Positions 1-8,977 of a DNA stretch of 64,000 bases are shown in pieces. How positions within the stretch are numbered: the first letter of the stretch is position 1; every line of letters starts with the position of its first letter. The stretch is from Streptomyces albireticuli (GTDB lineage: Bacteria; Actinomycetota; Actinomycetes; Streptomycetales; Streptomycetaceae). The stretch spans positions 62,001 to 126,000 of the forward strand of contig NZ_CP021744.1 of assembly GCF_002192455.1 (NCBI RefSeq). The letters are read 5' to 3'. The notes under the pieces are model-generated. The model saw only the letters and a program-made list of their open reading frames with translations, was not told the DNA's origin and made no database searches. A program made the position numbers and the translations under genes.

Positions 1-192
1 CGGCTGCTGGAGGCCGGCGATCCCGCCCGGCTCCGGACGCTGGCCAAGGCCGTGCGCGCGGCGGAGGCCGTCGCGCCGACCCGCCCGCACCCGGGGACGG
101 GATCCGCTGCCAAGAACGCCGTGCTCGGCCCGCCGGCCGCCGTGGCGGACCGCGCCCGTGACGCGATGCGCAAGGTGCTGGGCAGGAGCTGA
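1..192 (+). CDS. C-terminal end of a protein, possibly hemerythrin-domain
   Basis: Frame 1 is open from the window edge to TGA at 190-192 and encodes the last 63 residues of a protein that starts outside the window. The visible tail is Ala/Arg-rich, with a THR-PRO-HIS-PRO-GLY stretch (RPHPGTG) followed by an amphipathic segment ending in MRKVLGRS. Streptomyces hemerythrin-domain proteins often end in a similar Pro-His-Pro linker and a VADRxRD-type helix, so that is my best guess, but the metal-binding part is not in the window and the identity stays tentative. Confidence 0.6.
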   Translation, partial: RLLEAGDPARLRTLAKAVRAAEAVAPTRPHPGTGSAAKNAVLGPPAAVADRARDAMRKVLGRS

Positions 193-442
193 GCCCCCCG
201 GCCCCCGATCGGCGGCCCCGGTCCCGCGGTGGGCCGCCGCGGGTGGGGCACGGTGAGTGCTGAACGGGACGGGAAACGACCGGACATGGCCTCCCGCAAG
301 GCAGGGACGAAGGCCGGGACGTCCGCCGGGCGCCGGCCGCGTGCCGCCGCGGGCGCGGCTTCGCCAAGACCGCTGTACCGGTGGCACGGGCCGGCCGGGC
401 CGCGGTGGCACCGGGCCGCCGTCGCCGTCCTTCGGGGGCTGG

Positions 443-1102
443 TCAGTTCCCCTCGCGTACCGCTTCCTTCACCTCGTCTGCGATCTCCTTGTCCAGCGCG
501 GCCCGCACCAGGGCGGCGGCGAACGCGGGTGCGTCCTGACGGCTGACCAGCCGTGCCAGCGCGCCGGATCCGCGCGGCAGCCCCAGGTGTGCGGCTCCCT
601 CCGCGGCCTTGCCGTCGAAGCACGGGTGGACCTGCGGCCACACGCCCTGGACCTCCCGCAGGAAGATGTCCGCGCCGGCCGGGCCGAGCCCCGGGAGCTC
701 TTGGAGCAGCTTCCGCAGCCGCCCCGCGTCGCCGTCCGCTGCCTCGCGCATCCGCCGGACGTCACCGCGGTAGCGGTCCAGGAGGAGGCGCGCGCCGTCG
801 CCGAGCTGGGTGGCCGTGCGCTCGTCGTAACGGCGGTAGCCGCCCTTGCCCAGCGCGTCCACCCGCTGCTGCCAGGTCGCCTCCGACATCCGCCGCGGAT
901 CCTTCATCCCGGCCTCGGCCAGGCAGCGCGCGGCCTCGACCGCCACGGACGCGCGGATCCGCGCGCTGAGCAGGCAGGCCAGTACCAGGAGCCGGTACAG
1001 CGGCTGCGGGGTGTCCCGCAGCCGGATGCCCGCCTCCTCGGCGTACGTCCGCCCGTACATCCGCAGCAAGGTGGCCGCGGTCCGCTGGTCGCCGGTGCTC
1101 AT
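443..1102 (-). CDS. HhH-GPD (endonuclease III-like) DNA glycosylase-family protein
   Basis: This 219-residue protein has the helical layout of the HhH-GPD superfamily, with the hairpin-helix-hairpin LPGLGPAGAD at about residues 136-145. In true endonuclease III the hairpin carries the catalytic Lys (LPGVGRKTA) and is followed by a VDxH motif with the catalytic Asp. Here the Lys is replaced by Ala/Gly, the VDxH is not seen and the four-Cys FeS loop is missing. It probably binds DNA, but activity is doubtful. I chose ATG at 1102; a longer ORF runs upstream but is low-complexity. It is divergent from the SRPBCC gene. Confidence 0.8.
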   Translation of the reverse strand: MSTGDQRTAATLLRMYGRTYAEEAGIRLRDTPQPLYRLLVLACLLSARIRASVAVEAARCLAEAGMKDPRRMSEATWQQRVDALGKGGYRRYDERTATQLGDGARLLLDRYRGDVRRMREAADGDAGRLRKLLQELPGLGPAGADIFLREVQGVWPQVHPCFDGKAAEGAAHLGLPRGSGALARLVSRQDAPAFAAALVRAALDKEIADEVKEAVREGN

Positions 1103-1521
1103 ACGGCGAGTGTGTGCTGCCGCGGGCCCGTCCGGGCGGCGGGCGCCCCGGCGTCGCGTCACCCGCCCCCGTTCGGTCACCCGGAGGGGCCACCTGGGGG
1201 CGGGGCCGCCTATCCCCTGGTCACGGCCGCTGCCCTGTTTGTGGGGCACCGCCCCAGGAGAACCCCGGGGGGGCGGCCGTCCGCCTGCCCGGCGAGAAAG
1301 CACCGGGGGCCGGCCGTGCGGCGGACCGGCGATGCCGCTGGCGGGGGTCGGTCGCCGCGCGTGCCTGCGTCGACTCGTGCGGCGCGCGGCCAGACGGGGC
1401 GCGCGGATGCTGCCGCGGTCCGCCGGCCGGGTGCGTCGGCGGAGGCCGAAGGGCGGAGGGTGTGCGGGGCGAACGGGTGGTTGTGCACCGCGGGGGCACG
1501 GTCGCGGGGCAGGCCGGTGGC
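1103..1521. other. intergenic region between divergent genes
   Basis: These 419 bases lie between the divergent endonuclease-like and SRPBCC genes and should hold both promoters. I see G-runs around 1265-1275 but no convincing promoter hexamers, hairpin or small gene. Confidence 0.5.
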
Positions 1522-1932
1522 ATGAGCGAATACGAGCGTTCCCGGACGATGCCCGCGCTGGCCGAGCATGTCTTCGACCAGGCCGGTGACGTGAACTGGC
1601 TCGGCAGCTGGTTGCCGGAGGAGCTGCACGTGCGGGCGGAGCGGCTGCCGGAGGTGACCGTGCACGAGGACCGCACCGGCCAGGACGAGCCCGCGCTCTT
1701 CCGCGCCCGGACCGACCGGCTGCGGCTGGAGTGGGGGACGCGGGAGAGCGGCGCCTATACCGGCTGGCTACAGGTTTCCGGCACCGGCGGCGGTGCCAGC
1801 GAGGTGACGGTGCATCTGGCCTTCGCCGACGAGCGCCACGACCCCGGCGAAGAGGTGGTGCTCGCCTCGCTGGAGCGGAGTCTGGAGCGGCTGGAGGAGC
1901 AGGTGCGGCTGCGGGTGGAGGACGCGGGGTAG
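1522..1932 (+). CDS. SRPBCC (START-like) family protein
   Basis: The 136-residue product begins MSEYERSRTMPALAEHVFDQ and alternates short strands with a final long amphipathic helix (LASLERSLERLEEQVRLRV, about residues 112-130). This is the helix-grip layout of polyketide-cyclase/dehydrase-like SRPBCC proteins. A hydrophobic ligand is expected, but no substrate can be inferred. ATG 1522 was chosen because the upstream part of the open frame is Gly/Arg-rich noise. It is monocistronic as far as I can see. Confidence 0.75.
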   Translation: MSEYERSRTMPALAEHVFDQAGDVNWLGSWLPEELHVRAERLPEVTVHEDRTGQDEPALFRARTDRLRLEWGTRESGAYTGWLQVSGTGGGASEVTVHLAFADERHDPGEEVVLASLERSLERLEEQVRLRVEDAG

Positions 1933-2118
1933 GGCGGGGCGCTCCCGGTTCTTCCGGTTGCTTCCCGGTGCTTCCGGTCGCCTCTCGGGGTGCCGGGGTC
2001 TGGGTCAGGTGCTGCCGGGCCGGGCATGTTGTTCTGCCGCGTCTGCTGCGGGAGCGGGAGGCGGCGGTCCGAGGTCCGGCGCTCCGGTCTCGCGGCGGTT
2101 TCCCGGCGGCCTCCGGCT

Positions 2119-2355
2119 TCAGTCCGGGGGCTCGTCCTCGTCGCCTTGCGGTTCCCCGGTGCCCGCCGTCCCGCCGGCATCCTCGGCATCCTCAGGGTTC
2201 TCGGTGTTCTCGGTGCTCTCGGTGTTCTCCGGGGCCCGGGGATTTCCCGGGCCCTGCGGGCCGTACTGCGGTGCGCCGCCCGCCTGCTGGTCCTGCATGT
2301 CCCGGGGGACGGCCTTGCCGTGGCCCGCGGGTTCCTCGCCACGCCGGCCGGTCAT
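2119..2355 (-). CDS. small acidic hypothetical protein
   Basis: A 78-residue hydrophilic protein with an acidic, repetitive centre (PENTESTENTENPEDAEDA, about residues 42-60) and an acidic C terminus (GDEDEPPD). No domain is recognised. It is likely intrinsically disordered. Its ATG overlaps the stop of a 27-codon ORF upstream (ATGA at 2352-2355), which argues for a real, coupled transcription unit. Confidence 0.6.
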   Translation of the reverse strand: MTGRRGEEPAGHGKAVPRDMQDQQAGGAPQYGPQGPGNPRAPENTESTENTENPEDAEDAGGTAGTGEPQGDEDEPPD

Positions 2356-2435
2356 GCCCGGGCCCCCTTGCCGGGGTCCTCAGCGCGCGTTCGCTGTGTA
2401 CGGCGCGGGGCGTTCCGTTCGGGTGCGTCGGTCAT
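2352..2435 (-). CDS. 27-residue small ORF coupled to the acidic protein
   Basis: ATG at 2435 is preceded by a good ribosome site (GGAGGACACG just upstream on the minus strand) and encodes MTDAPERNAPRRTQRTRAED plus seven residues. Its TGA overlaps the ATG of the 78-residue acidic protein. The peptide is basic (several Arg) whereas its partner is acidic, so the two could interact or be halves of one older gene. It is seen directly in the sequence; the function is unknown. Confidence 0.5.
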   Translation of the reverse strand: MTDAPERNAPRRTQRTRAEDPGKGARA

Positions 2436-2913
2436 CGTGTCCTCCAGGGGGAAGCGGTTCTTCGACAGCGCGCGTTTCCGGCCCGGGCCGGCGAAAACAT
2501 GCCGGGCTCCCGGGGCGCCCCTTCCGCTCCCGCCCCGCCAGCCTAGGCACCGGCCCCAGGGGGCGCGCGGCAGGGAAGGACCGGGCGGGATCCGGTCCGG
2601 GCGCAGGCGGGCGGTTTCCTGGCGCGTGGGCAGGCCGGCCGACGGGACCGGCCGTCACCGAGGGCTCCCTCATGCCTCGCTCCCCCGGTCGGCAGGCCGG
2701 CCGCCGGCAACCGGAGCACCACCCCGTCACCACCAGCATCGAAGGCAAGATCACTTTCTTTCCTTCACAACGAAGACGCCAGGGCGCGGAGGCGCCTTCG
2801 ATACCCGGGGAACTCGGCGGCATCGGGGGTTAGGGTGAGGTGAGTGGGGGCTTGCCGTGGGGCCGGCCGGCCCGGGTACGGGCGTGTCCGGGGATGAAGG
2901 GGTGGGAGGCCGG
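2436..2913. other. intergenic region, possible divergent promoters
   Basis: This 478-base stretch separates the minus-strand small ORFs from the secreted protein at 2914. A relatively A/T-rich patch at about 2745-2775 (with CTTTCTTTCC) looks promoter-like. A short GGCGC/GCGCC inverted repeat sits near 2785-2800. No gene was accepted here. Confidence 0.4.
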
Positions 2914-3408
2914 GTGAGCGAGCGCGTGCGCCGGGCGCCGTCGGCCGCCGTTGCCACGGCCCTGGCCGGGCTGTGGGCCCTGCTCCTCGTGCTCCTGGCC
3001 GGCCCCACAGCCACCGCGGCCGCCACCGCGCCGCCCTCCCGTTCCGCCGTACCGGCCGTCACCACAGTGCCGTCCCCCTCCGCCGTATGGCCCGTCGCCT
3101 CGGTGCCGTCCCTGTCCGCCGCCCCGGTGGGCGGCCTGGACGGGCGCGCGCAGGCCCACGGGGAGCCGGCCGGTGTCCACTGGGGGGTGGACGGCCTTTC
3201 CCGGGTCTCGGCGCCGCAGGCGCACGCGGTCCTGCACAGCCCGCGGCCGCACACCCTGCCGGTCCTCACGCAGGGGCCGGTCACCGGGCCCCTGGAACTC
3301 CCGCTGCGGCCCGGCGAGATCGCCGGGCCGCGGCAGGAGCGCGCGCCGCCCCCCGCGGTCCTCACTTCACGCCGCACACGCGGCCCTCCCTTCACGCGGA
3401 GCAGCTGA
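2914..3408 (+). CDS. secreted Ala/Pro-rich hypothetical protein
   Basis: GTG 2914 follows a GGGAGG ribosome site and gives a 164-residue protein with a clear Sec signal. A basic N terminus (SERVRR) is followed by a hydrophobic core (ALAGLWALLLVLLAGPT) and an Ala-rich cleavage region near residue 34. The mature part is Pro/Ser/Val-rich with no recognised domain. It lies 131 bases upstream of secDF in the same direction and could be an envelope protein. An upstream ATG at 2857 is less likely because it would bury the signal. Confidence 0.7.
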   Translation: MSERVRRAPSAAVATALAGLWALLLVLLAGPTATAAATAPPSRSAVPAVTTVPSPSAVWPVASVPSLSAAPVGGLDGRAQAHGEPAGVHWGVDGLSRVSAPQAHAVLHSPRPHTLPVLTQGPVTGPLELPLRPGEIAGPRQERAPPPAVLTSRRTRGPPFTRSS

Positions 3409-3539
3409 CAACCCCTTCAGGCGCCGGCCCGCCCCGCTCCCCCGGCATGCCCGCACGCCCTCACGGCAGGCAGGCAGCCGGCCGGAGCGTGCCCGTGGCC
3501 GCGGCGTCTGTCCCGCGTATGCCGTGAAGTGGAGAACCC

Positions 3540-5858
3540 ATGTCGTCCCGCGCCTCGTTGTGGCGTGCGCTGATCGCGCTCGCCGTCGTCGCCGCGTCCT
3601 TGTACTTCGCCCTGACCACCCCCGCCCGCCTCGGCCTCGACCTGCGGGGCGGCACCCATATCGTGCTGGAGACCGGGGACTCCCCCGGTGCCCGCGCGGA
3701 CTCCGCCGCCACCGACCGGGTCCTGGAGGTGCTGCGCCAGCGGGTCGACGCGCTCGGTGTGGCGGAGCCGTCGCTCACCCGCTCCGGGGAGCGGCGCGTC
3801 ATCGTCGAACTGCCCGGTGTCCATGACCCCAAGGAGGCCGTCGAGGTCATCGGGCGCACCGCCCAGCTGTCCTTCCACCCCGTCCTCGCCTCCACCGCCC
3901 CCACGGAGGGGGAAACGGCCCCCGGTGTCCGGGTCCTGCCCGATCCCGACGCCCCGGGGAGCGTCCTGCGCCTGGGCTCCCCCGCTCTGACCGGGCGTGA
4001 GGTGAAGGACGCCCAGGCCGTGCTGGACACCCAGTCGGGTGGCGGGTGGACGGTCGCGCTGTCCTTCAAGGGCAGCGGGGAGAAGGCCTGGGCGGACGTC
4101 ACCGGCGCCGCCGCGTGCGCGGCGCCGGGCGAGGCCTCCCGGCGGGTGGCCATCGTCCTGGACGACCGCGTCGTCTCGGCCCCGGCGATGCAGCGCGGCG
4201 TGCCCTGCCGTACCGGGATCACGGGTGGCGGCGCGCAGATCAGCGGCGGTTTCGGTGCCGCCGAGGCCCGGGAACTGGCGGCGCTGGTCAAGGGGGGTGC
4301 GCTGCCGGTGCCGGTCGAGGTCGTCGAGCAGCGCACGGTGGGGGCGACGCTGGGGGCGGAGGCGATCCGTGCCAGTGCCTGGGCGGCGGTCGTCGGTCTG
4401 GCCGGCACGGCGCTGTTCGTCATCGCCGTCTACCGGCTGCTGGGTGTGCTGGCCACCGTCGCGCTGGGGCTGTACGGGCTGATCTCGTACGCGGCGCTGG
4501 TGGCGTTGGGTGCCACGCTCACGCTTCCCGGCCTGGCCGGGTTCGTGCTGGCCGTCGGCATGGCCGTCGACGCCAACGTCCTGGTCTTCGAGCGGACCCG
4601 GGAGGAGTACGCGCGGCTGCCCGCCGGCCGGCGGGGGCCGGCGGATCCGCGCGGGCCGTTGCGCAGGGGTTTCGGGAAGGCGTGGAGCGCGGTCCTCGAC
4701 TCCAACGTCACCACGCTTCTCGCGGCCGGGCTGCTGTTCTTCTTCGCGACGGGCCCGGTGAAGGGCTTCGGTGTGACCTTGTCGGTCGGTGTCGCGGCGT
4801 CCATGGTCTCCGCGCTGGTCATCACCCGGGTCCTCGCGGAGAGGGCGCTGCGGTGGGAGGGGGTGCGGCGGCGGCCGGGGCTGGCCGGGGTGGCGTCGGG
4901 CGGGCGCGTACGGGCGTTCCTGGCGCGGTGGGCGCCGCGTCCGATGCGGCGGCGCCGTACCTGGCTGGCCGTCAGTGCGGGGCTGCTGGCGCTGGCGGTG
5001 GCCGGGATCGGGGTGCGGGGTGTGCAGCTGGGGGTGGAGTTCACCGGCGGGCGGCTCACCGAGTACGCCACCAGCCGTCCGCTGGAGGTGGAGAAGGCGC
5101 GTACCGCTGTCGCTGAGGCGGGCTTCCCGCGCGCGGTGGTGCAGAAGGCGGGTGACGGGGACATCGTCGTGCGCACCGGTGAGGCGACGGACGACGACCA
5201 GCGGCGTGTCCGGGCCGCTCTGGAGGCGCACGGCGGGGCGGTCACGGTCGAGCGTGACGAGCGGATCGGGCCCGCCCTGGGCGGTGAGCTGCGGGGCAAG
5301 GCCCTGATCGCGCTGGGGGTGGCGGTGGCGGCCCAGCTGGTCTATCTCAGTGTCCGGTTCCGCTGGACGTTCGCCGCGGCGGCGGTCGCGGCGATGGTGC
5401 AGGACGTGCTGCTGGTCCTGGGGCTGTTCGCCTGGCTGGGCAAGCCCGCCGACAGCGTCTTCCTCGCGGCGCTGCTGACCGTCATCGGGTACTCCGTCAA
5501 CGACACGGTGGTCGTCTTCGACCGCGTCCGGGAGATGCGGCGGGCACCCCGTGGCGGGCGGTCGAAGGCGGCGGGGCGCGGCTCGCTGGCGTCGGTCGTC
5601 GACGACGCGGTCGTCCAGACGCTGCCGCGGACGGTCAACACGGGCATGGGTGTCCTGTTCGTCCTGGCGGCGCTCACGGTCCTGGGCGGTGATTCCCTGG
5701 CCGACTTCTCGCTGGCGCTGCTGTGCGGCGTCGTGTTCGGCATGGCCTCGACGGTGCTGACGGCCGCGCCGCTCGCCGTGACCCTGGAGGGCCGCCGGCC
5801 CGGCGGCCCGGCGCCGGTGCGCGCCCGGGCGGGGAAGGGGTCGGGCGCGGTGGTCTGA
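3540..5858 (+). CDS. secDF: fused protein translocase subunit SecDF
   Basis: The 772-residue membrane protein is SecD and SecF in one chain, the proton-driven partner of SecYEG that helps pull exported proteins across the membrane. The SecD signature GLDLRGGTH is at about residues 32-40, and the transmembrane VDANVLVFERTREE motif near 343 carries the conserved Asp. The SecF half begins with LGVEFTGG near 497, and its matching SVNDTVVVFDRVRE motif is near 651. About twelve membrane spans are expected. Streptomycetes usually also carry separate secD and secF near yajC, so this fused copy is probably an accessory paralogue. ATG 3540 is the natural start, directly before the first membrane span. 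Confidence 0.93.
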   Translation: MSSRASLWRALIALAVVAASLYFALTTPARLGLDLRGGTHIVLETGDSPGARADSAATDRVLEVLRQRVDALGVAEPSLTRSGERRVIVELPGVHDPKEAVEVIGRTAQLSFHPVLASTAPTEGETAPGVRVLPDPDAPGSVLRLGSPALTGREVKDAQAVLDTQSGGGWTVALSFKGSGEKAWADVTGAAACAAPGEASRRVAIVLDDRVVSAPAMQRGVPCRTGITGGGAQISGGFGAAEARELAALVKGGALPVPVEVVEQRTVGATLGAEAIRASAWAAVVGLAGTALFVIAVYRLLGVLATVALGLYGLISYAALVALGATLTLPGLAGFVLAVGMAVDANVLVFERTREEYARLPAGRRGPADPRGPLRRGFGKAWSAVLDSNVTTLLAAGLLFFFATGPVKGFGVTLSVGVAASMVSALVITRVLAERALRWEGVRRRPGLAGVASGGRVRAFLARWAPRPMRRRRTWLAVSAGLLALAVAGIGVRGVQLGVEFTGGRLTEYATSRPLEVEKARTAVAEAGFPRAVVQKAGDGDIVVRTGEATDDDQRRVRAALEAHGGAVTVERDERIGPALGGELRGKALIALGVAVAAQLVYLSVRFRWTFAAAAVAAMVQDVLLVLGLFAWLGKPADSVFLAALLTVIGYSVNDTVVVFDRVREMRRAPRGGRSKAAGRGSLASVVDDAVVQTLPRTVNTGMGVLFVLAALTVLGGDSLADFSLALLCGVVFGMASTVLTAAPLAVTLEGRRPGGPAPVRARAGKGSGAVV

Positions 5859-5864
5859 GCCGGG

Positions 5865-5904
5865 TGCGGCGCCCGGCCGGTTGTTCCACCGGCCGGGTGC
5901 CGCA
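5865..5904 (+). terminator. hairpin terminator after secDF
   Basis: Arms 5865-5881 and 5888-5904 form a 17-bp stem (TGCGGCGCCCGGCCGGT with its complement, one G-U pair) around a 6-base loop TGTTCC, seven bases after the secDF stop. There is no U-tract, which is common for streptomycete terminators. Confidence 0.75.
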
Positions 5905-6175
5905 CCGGTGCGCCTCCTCTGGGGGTTGCCCCCGGGGCCTGGTGTGCTGTCGGCGGTCCGGGGCGGGGGCCGGCCTCGCCCGGCCGTGACGGGCGACGTG
6001 CCCGGGGCGCTGTTGCCGCGCAGGACCGCGAGCCGGGTCTCTTCGGCGCCCGCCTCGGGAGACCACCGGCCGGGCGTCCCGCGTGGTGTGATCGTCGAGG
6101 GAAAACCACGCCTTCGCGGGCGTCGCTGTGATGATGTGGTCTTCCGCATCCGTGCCCGCGTCCCGGGAGGCCGTC
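5905..6175. other. intergenic region before NTF2-like gene
   Basis: No gene is seen between the secDF terminator and the next start. The open frames are short and low in coding character. The promoter of the NTF2-like gene must lie here, but no clear hexamers stand out. Confidence 0.4.
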
Positions 6176-6601
6176 GTGTCCAGAACGCCGCAGGAGATCT
6201 TCCAGGCCTATGTCTACGCCGGTTCCATGACGCGCGATGCCGACGCCCTGGCCGAGGCCTTCACCGAGGACGGCGTCTTCGAGGCGCCGCTCATGCCCGC
6301 CGGCGCCGTGTTCCCACGGCGGCTGGTGGGCCGTGAGGCGATCCGCGGCGCGATGGCGGCGTATTACGAGCGGCAGACGGCGGACGCCCCCGGGCCGAAT
6401 CTGGAGAAGTCCGGGTACGTCCTGCACACCACCTCCAGCCCCGATGTGTTCATCGCCGAGATCGACACGGTCTTCGACGGGGACGGGGACGGGGGCGGGG
6501 GCGGGGAGGACACGGTCGTCTCCCTTGTGCAGATCTTCCGTATCCGTGACGGGAAGATCGCCCGGTTGCGGGACTACTTCGCGCCCGGGCTGATGAGTTG
6601 A
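6176..6601 (+). CDS. NTF2-like (SnoaL-type) protein
   Basis: A 141-residue protein with the NTF2/SnoaL pattern. An N-terminal helix pair (PQEIFQAYVYAGSMTRDADA) is followed by LAEAFTEDGVFEAPL, then LVGREAIRGAMAAYY, and the typical end strand VQIFRIRDGKIARLRDYF. Members are small hydratases, isomerases or ligand-binding proteins; no substrate can be named. I chose GTG 6176, which follows GGGAGG with good spacing; an ATG at 6128 lies further upstream without a clear site. A Gly/Asp-rich insert (about residues 100-110) is unusual for the family. Confidence 0.8.
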   Translation: MSRTPQEIFQAYVYAGSMTRDADALAEAFTEDGVFEAPLMPAGAVFPRRLVGREAIRGAMAAYYERQTADAPGPNLEKSGYVLHTTSSPDVFIAEIDTVFDGDGDGGGGGEDTVVSLVQIFRIRDGKIARLRDYFAPGLMS

Positions 6602-6672
6602 GGCAGCCGGGAGCGGCCGGGGGCCCCGGGTGCCGGGGCTGTGGGTGACGTAGGGCGGTTTGGAGGGCGCGG

Positions 6673-7845
6673 TCAGGTGCCGGTGCTTTCCCGGGGGCGT
6701 CGGAGGCTGTTCTTCCAGTCGGTCAGCGGGCGGGGGCCGGTCACCTGCTTGTCGGTGCGGGGTGCGTCGGCGAGCTCGATCAGCGCGTACCGGTCGCCGG
6801 AGAACACCCAGTACTGGTTGCGGTCGTCGGGAGTCCGCATCACCTCGTCGGGGATCATCGGCTTCGGTTCGGGCGGGGTGGCGGTCGCCGCGTGCTGTGT
6901 CTTGTGGCCCGTCATCAGGTACGCGGTGGTCGCGCCGGATGCGAGGAGGAGGACGGCCAGCGGCACCGCCGCCCGGCGCGGCCGCCGGGGCTTGCGTCTC
7001 GGGGGGAGGGTGGGTGCCCGCAGGGTGTGTGTGCGGGTGGCGGGTCCGGGGGTGAGGACCTCGCGCAGGGCGTCGGCGGCGTCGGGCGCGGAGAGGCGTT
7101 CGTCCGGGTCCTTGCGCACCAGGCCTTCGACGAGGGTGCGCAGCGGGCCGGTGCAGCCGGAGGTGTCGGGCTGCTCGTAGGCGACGGCGTGGAGGGTGGC
7201 GGCGGGGGTCGGGCGGGCGAAGGGGGTGCGGCCGCAGAGCAGGACGCAGAGGGTGACGCCCAGGGAGAACAGGTCGCTGGGCGGGCCCGCCGGCCGGCTG
7301 TGCAGGCGTTCGGGGGCGATGTAGTCGAGGGAGCCCATCACCTCGCCGGTGCCGGTCAGTGATTCGCCGTCGGACAGGGCGGCGATGCCGAAGTCGGTCA
7401 GTGCGACGCTGCCGTCGGCGCGCAGGAGCACGTTGGCGGGCTTGATGTCCCGGTGCAGGGCGCCGGCGGCGTGTACGGCGGTGAGGGCGTCGAGGAGCTG
7501 GAGGCCGATCTCGGCGGTCCGGGCCGGGGGCAGGGGGCCGGCGGTGGTGAGGTGGTCGGCGAGGGAGGGGCCGTCCACGAGTTCCATGACGATCCACACC
7601 TGGTCCTCGTGGGCGACCAGGTCGTAGATGCCGACCACGTGGGGGTGGGAGACGCGGGCGATGGTGCGTGCTTCGCGCAGTGCGCGCCGGTGGCCGTCGG
7701 CGCCGAGGTGCAGTTCCTTGACGGCGACGGTGCGTTGCAGCAGCTGGTCGGTGGCGCGCCAGACCGCGCCCATGCCTCCGCGTCCTATCAGGTCGGTCAG
7801 GAGGTACCGGTCGGCTATCAGCCGCTGCTTGTCGGTGGGGGTCAC
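6673..7845 (-). CDS. membrane-anchored Ser/Thr protein kinase
   Basis: The 390-residue protein has an intact Hanks-type kinase domain: glycine loop IGRGGMGAVW (20-29), VAVK with Lys43, catalytic HRDIKPANVL (131-140) and DFG (151-153). After the kinase comes a basic juxtamembrane stretch and one membrane span (about 285-310, AVPLAVLLLASGATTAYLM), then a short extracellular tail. It lacks PASTA repeats, so it is a PknA/D-like receptor kinase rather than PknB. The tail contains a DRNQYWVFSGDRYALIELAD segment that might sense a signal. It is transcribed away from the NTF2-like gene's end. Confidence 0.93.
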   Translation of the reverse strand: MTPTDKQRLIADRYLLTDLIGRGGMGAVWRATDQLLQRTVAVKELHLGADGHRRALREARTIARVSHPHVVGIYDLVAHEDQVWIVMELVDGPSLADHLTTAGPLPPARTAEIGLQLLDALTAVHAAGALHRDIKPANVLLRADGSVALTDFGIAALSDGESLTGTGEVMGSLDYIAPERLHSRPAGPPSDLFSLGVTLCVLLCGRTPFARPTPAATLHAVAYEQPDTSGCTGPLRTLVEGLVRKDPDERLSAPDAADALREVLTPGPATRTHTLRAPTLPPRRKPRRPRRAAVPLAVLLLASGATTAYLMTGHKTQHAATATPPEPKPMIPDEVMRTPDDRNQYWVFSGDRYALIELADAPRTDKQVTGPRPLTDWKNSLRRPRESTGT

Positions 7846-8058
7846 GCGGTCAACCTACGTCACGTGCCGTGGCCGGGTGCCGGTGCCGCGGGGTGACGGC
7901 CGGGCGGGGCCGGGCGCCTGGTCTCGCCGCCGGGTGGGGTGGTGGCCCGGGCGGGGGCGGCCGCAACCGCCGGGGGTTCGGGCCGCGCCACCGGGGGGCG
8001 TCAACTCCCCTGAAACTGGCCCGATTTCAGGTGCGGGGGCGACAGGGAAGGCGCGCCC

Positions 8059-8193
8059 ATGGTGCGACACCGGAAGCCGAGAACGCCTGTCCGCTGGGAC
8101 CGGGTGAAGTCCGCGGTACGAACAGCTGCACCTTGGGTGGAGCTGTTCGTCACCGTCATCGGACTGATCATGGTCGTGACGGGCAAGGGGTGA
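8059..8193 (+). CDS. 44-residue single-span membrane peptide
   Basis: ATG 8059 lies seven bases after a GGGAAGG ribosome site. The peptide has a basic N terminus (VRHRKPRTPVRWDRVK) followed by one hydrophobic segment (WVELFVTVIGLIMVVTG), so it should insert N-in. It is followed within ten bases by a hairpin terminator, which supports an independent small gene. No family is recognised. Confidence 0.65.
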   Translation: MVRHRKPRTPVRWDRVKSAVRTAAPWVELFVTVIGLIMVVTGKG

Positions 8194-8198
8194 CCGGC

Positions 8199-8221
8199 GG
8201 GGCCTATACCCAGTAGGCCCC
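8199..8221 (+). terminator. hairpin after the small membrane peptide
   Basis: GGGGCCTA (8199-8206) pairs with TAGGCCCC (8214-8221) around a 7-base loop, directly after the TGA at 8191-8193. Confidence 0.65.
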
Positions 8222-8977
8222 GAACGGCCACTCTTCTCGGTCCGCCCGTCGCGGTTTCAGCCCCCGCGGCGGGCGTTCCCGTTCACCGGCCGTCGCGGCC
8301 CGGTGTCCGGGGTGACTCTGCCACCACCGTGGCGCACCGTGCCGCACTGGGGGTGGGCCTGGAGGACGTCCCCCAAGGGTGCTCCCCCACACGGGTGTCG
8401 GTGCTCGCCCGGGGGGGCGGGACACAGGAGTTGGCGGCGGTCTTCCGGTCCGCCAAGAGGCCCTCGTACCGGGCGGTGCGGCCGGTGGCGCCGCCGCGCG
8501 GGACGGCCGAGGGATGGAGGGTCGCCACGGGCAGGTTCTGGCCGGGGGCGCCCTGGCGGGAGGAGGCAGTCCCACGGTCGTGCCGCGCCGGGGCACGCGG
8601 AAGGAGGAGCCGGGTCTCGCATTCCGTCCCGCGGGATGCATGCGGTGTGCCACTGCGCACAACGGCAAAGCGGGTGTGCTTCGAGCGCCGACAGTGAGCG
8701 CCTTGCTGACCCGCGTGGCATCCGTCAGCATACGCGTAGAAACTGAAGGCGTTTCAGGGAAGAACTCGCGGCCGGATACTTTCCGGATCGCCCGGGAGAA
8801 ACCGGCATCACGCCAGCAAGATTCCCGCCCTGGCAAGGTCATCGATTCCGAGCTGCAATTCAGCGCACTCTTTGTGGCCAGGTCCCTCCGCAGCGGCTTC
8901 GGCAAGACCTCGGTGCGGCCGCCCGGCCACTTCCCGTTGCCCGGCCGGCAGTCGCTCACGACGTCAGGAGACTCCCT
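8222..8977. other. long intergenic region before the terpene synthase
   Basis: About 750 bases without an accepted gene. The last 290 bases (about 8690-8977) are clearly less GC-rich than their surroundings and probably hold the terpene-locus promoter. A CTGAA (8743-8747) / TTCAG (8753-8757) inverted repeat in this part could be an operator. The first half shows overlapping low-quality frames on both strands, possibly remnants of a decayed gene. Confidence 0.45.

Noticed and set aside
3417..6149. Long minus-strand ORF (910 residues) over secDF
   Set aside because: It is antisense to a clear SecDF, rich in Arg/Pro/Gly with no domain or signal, and typical of GC-rich shadow frames.
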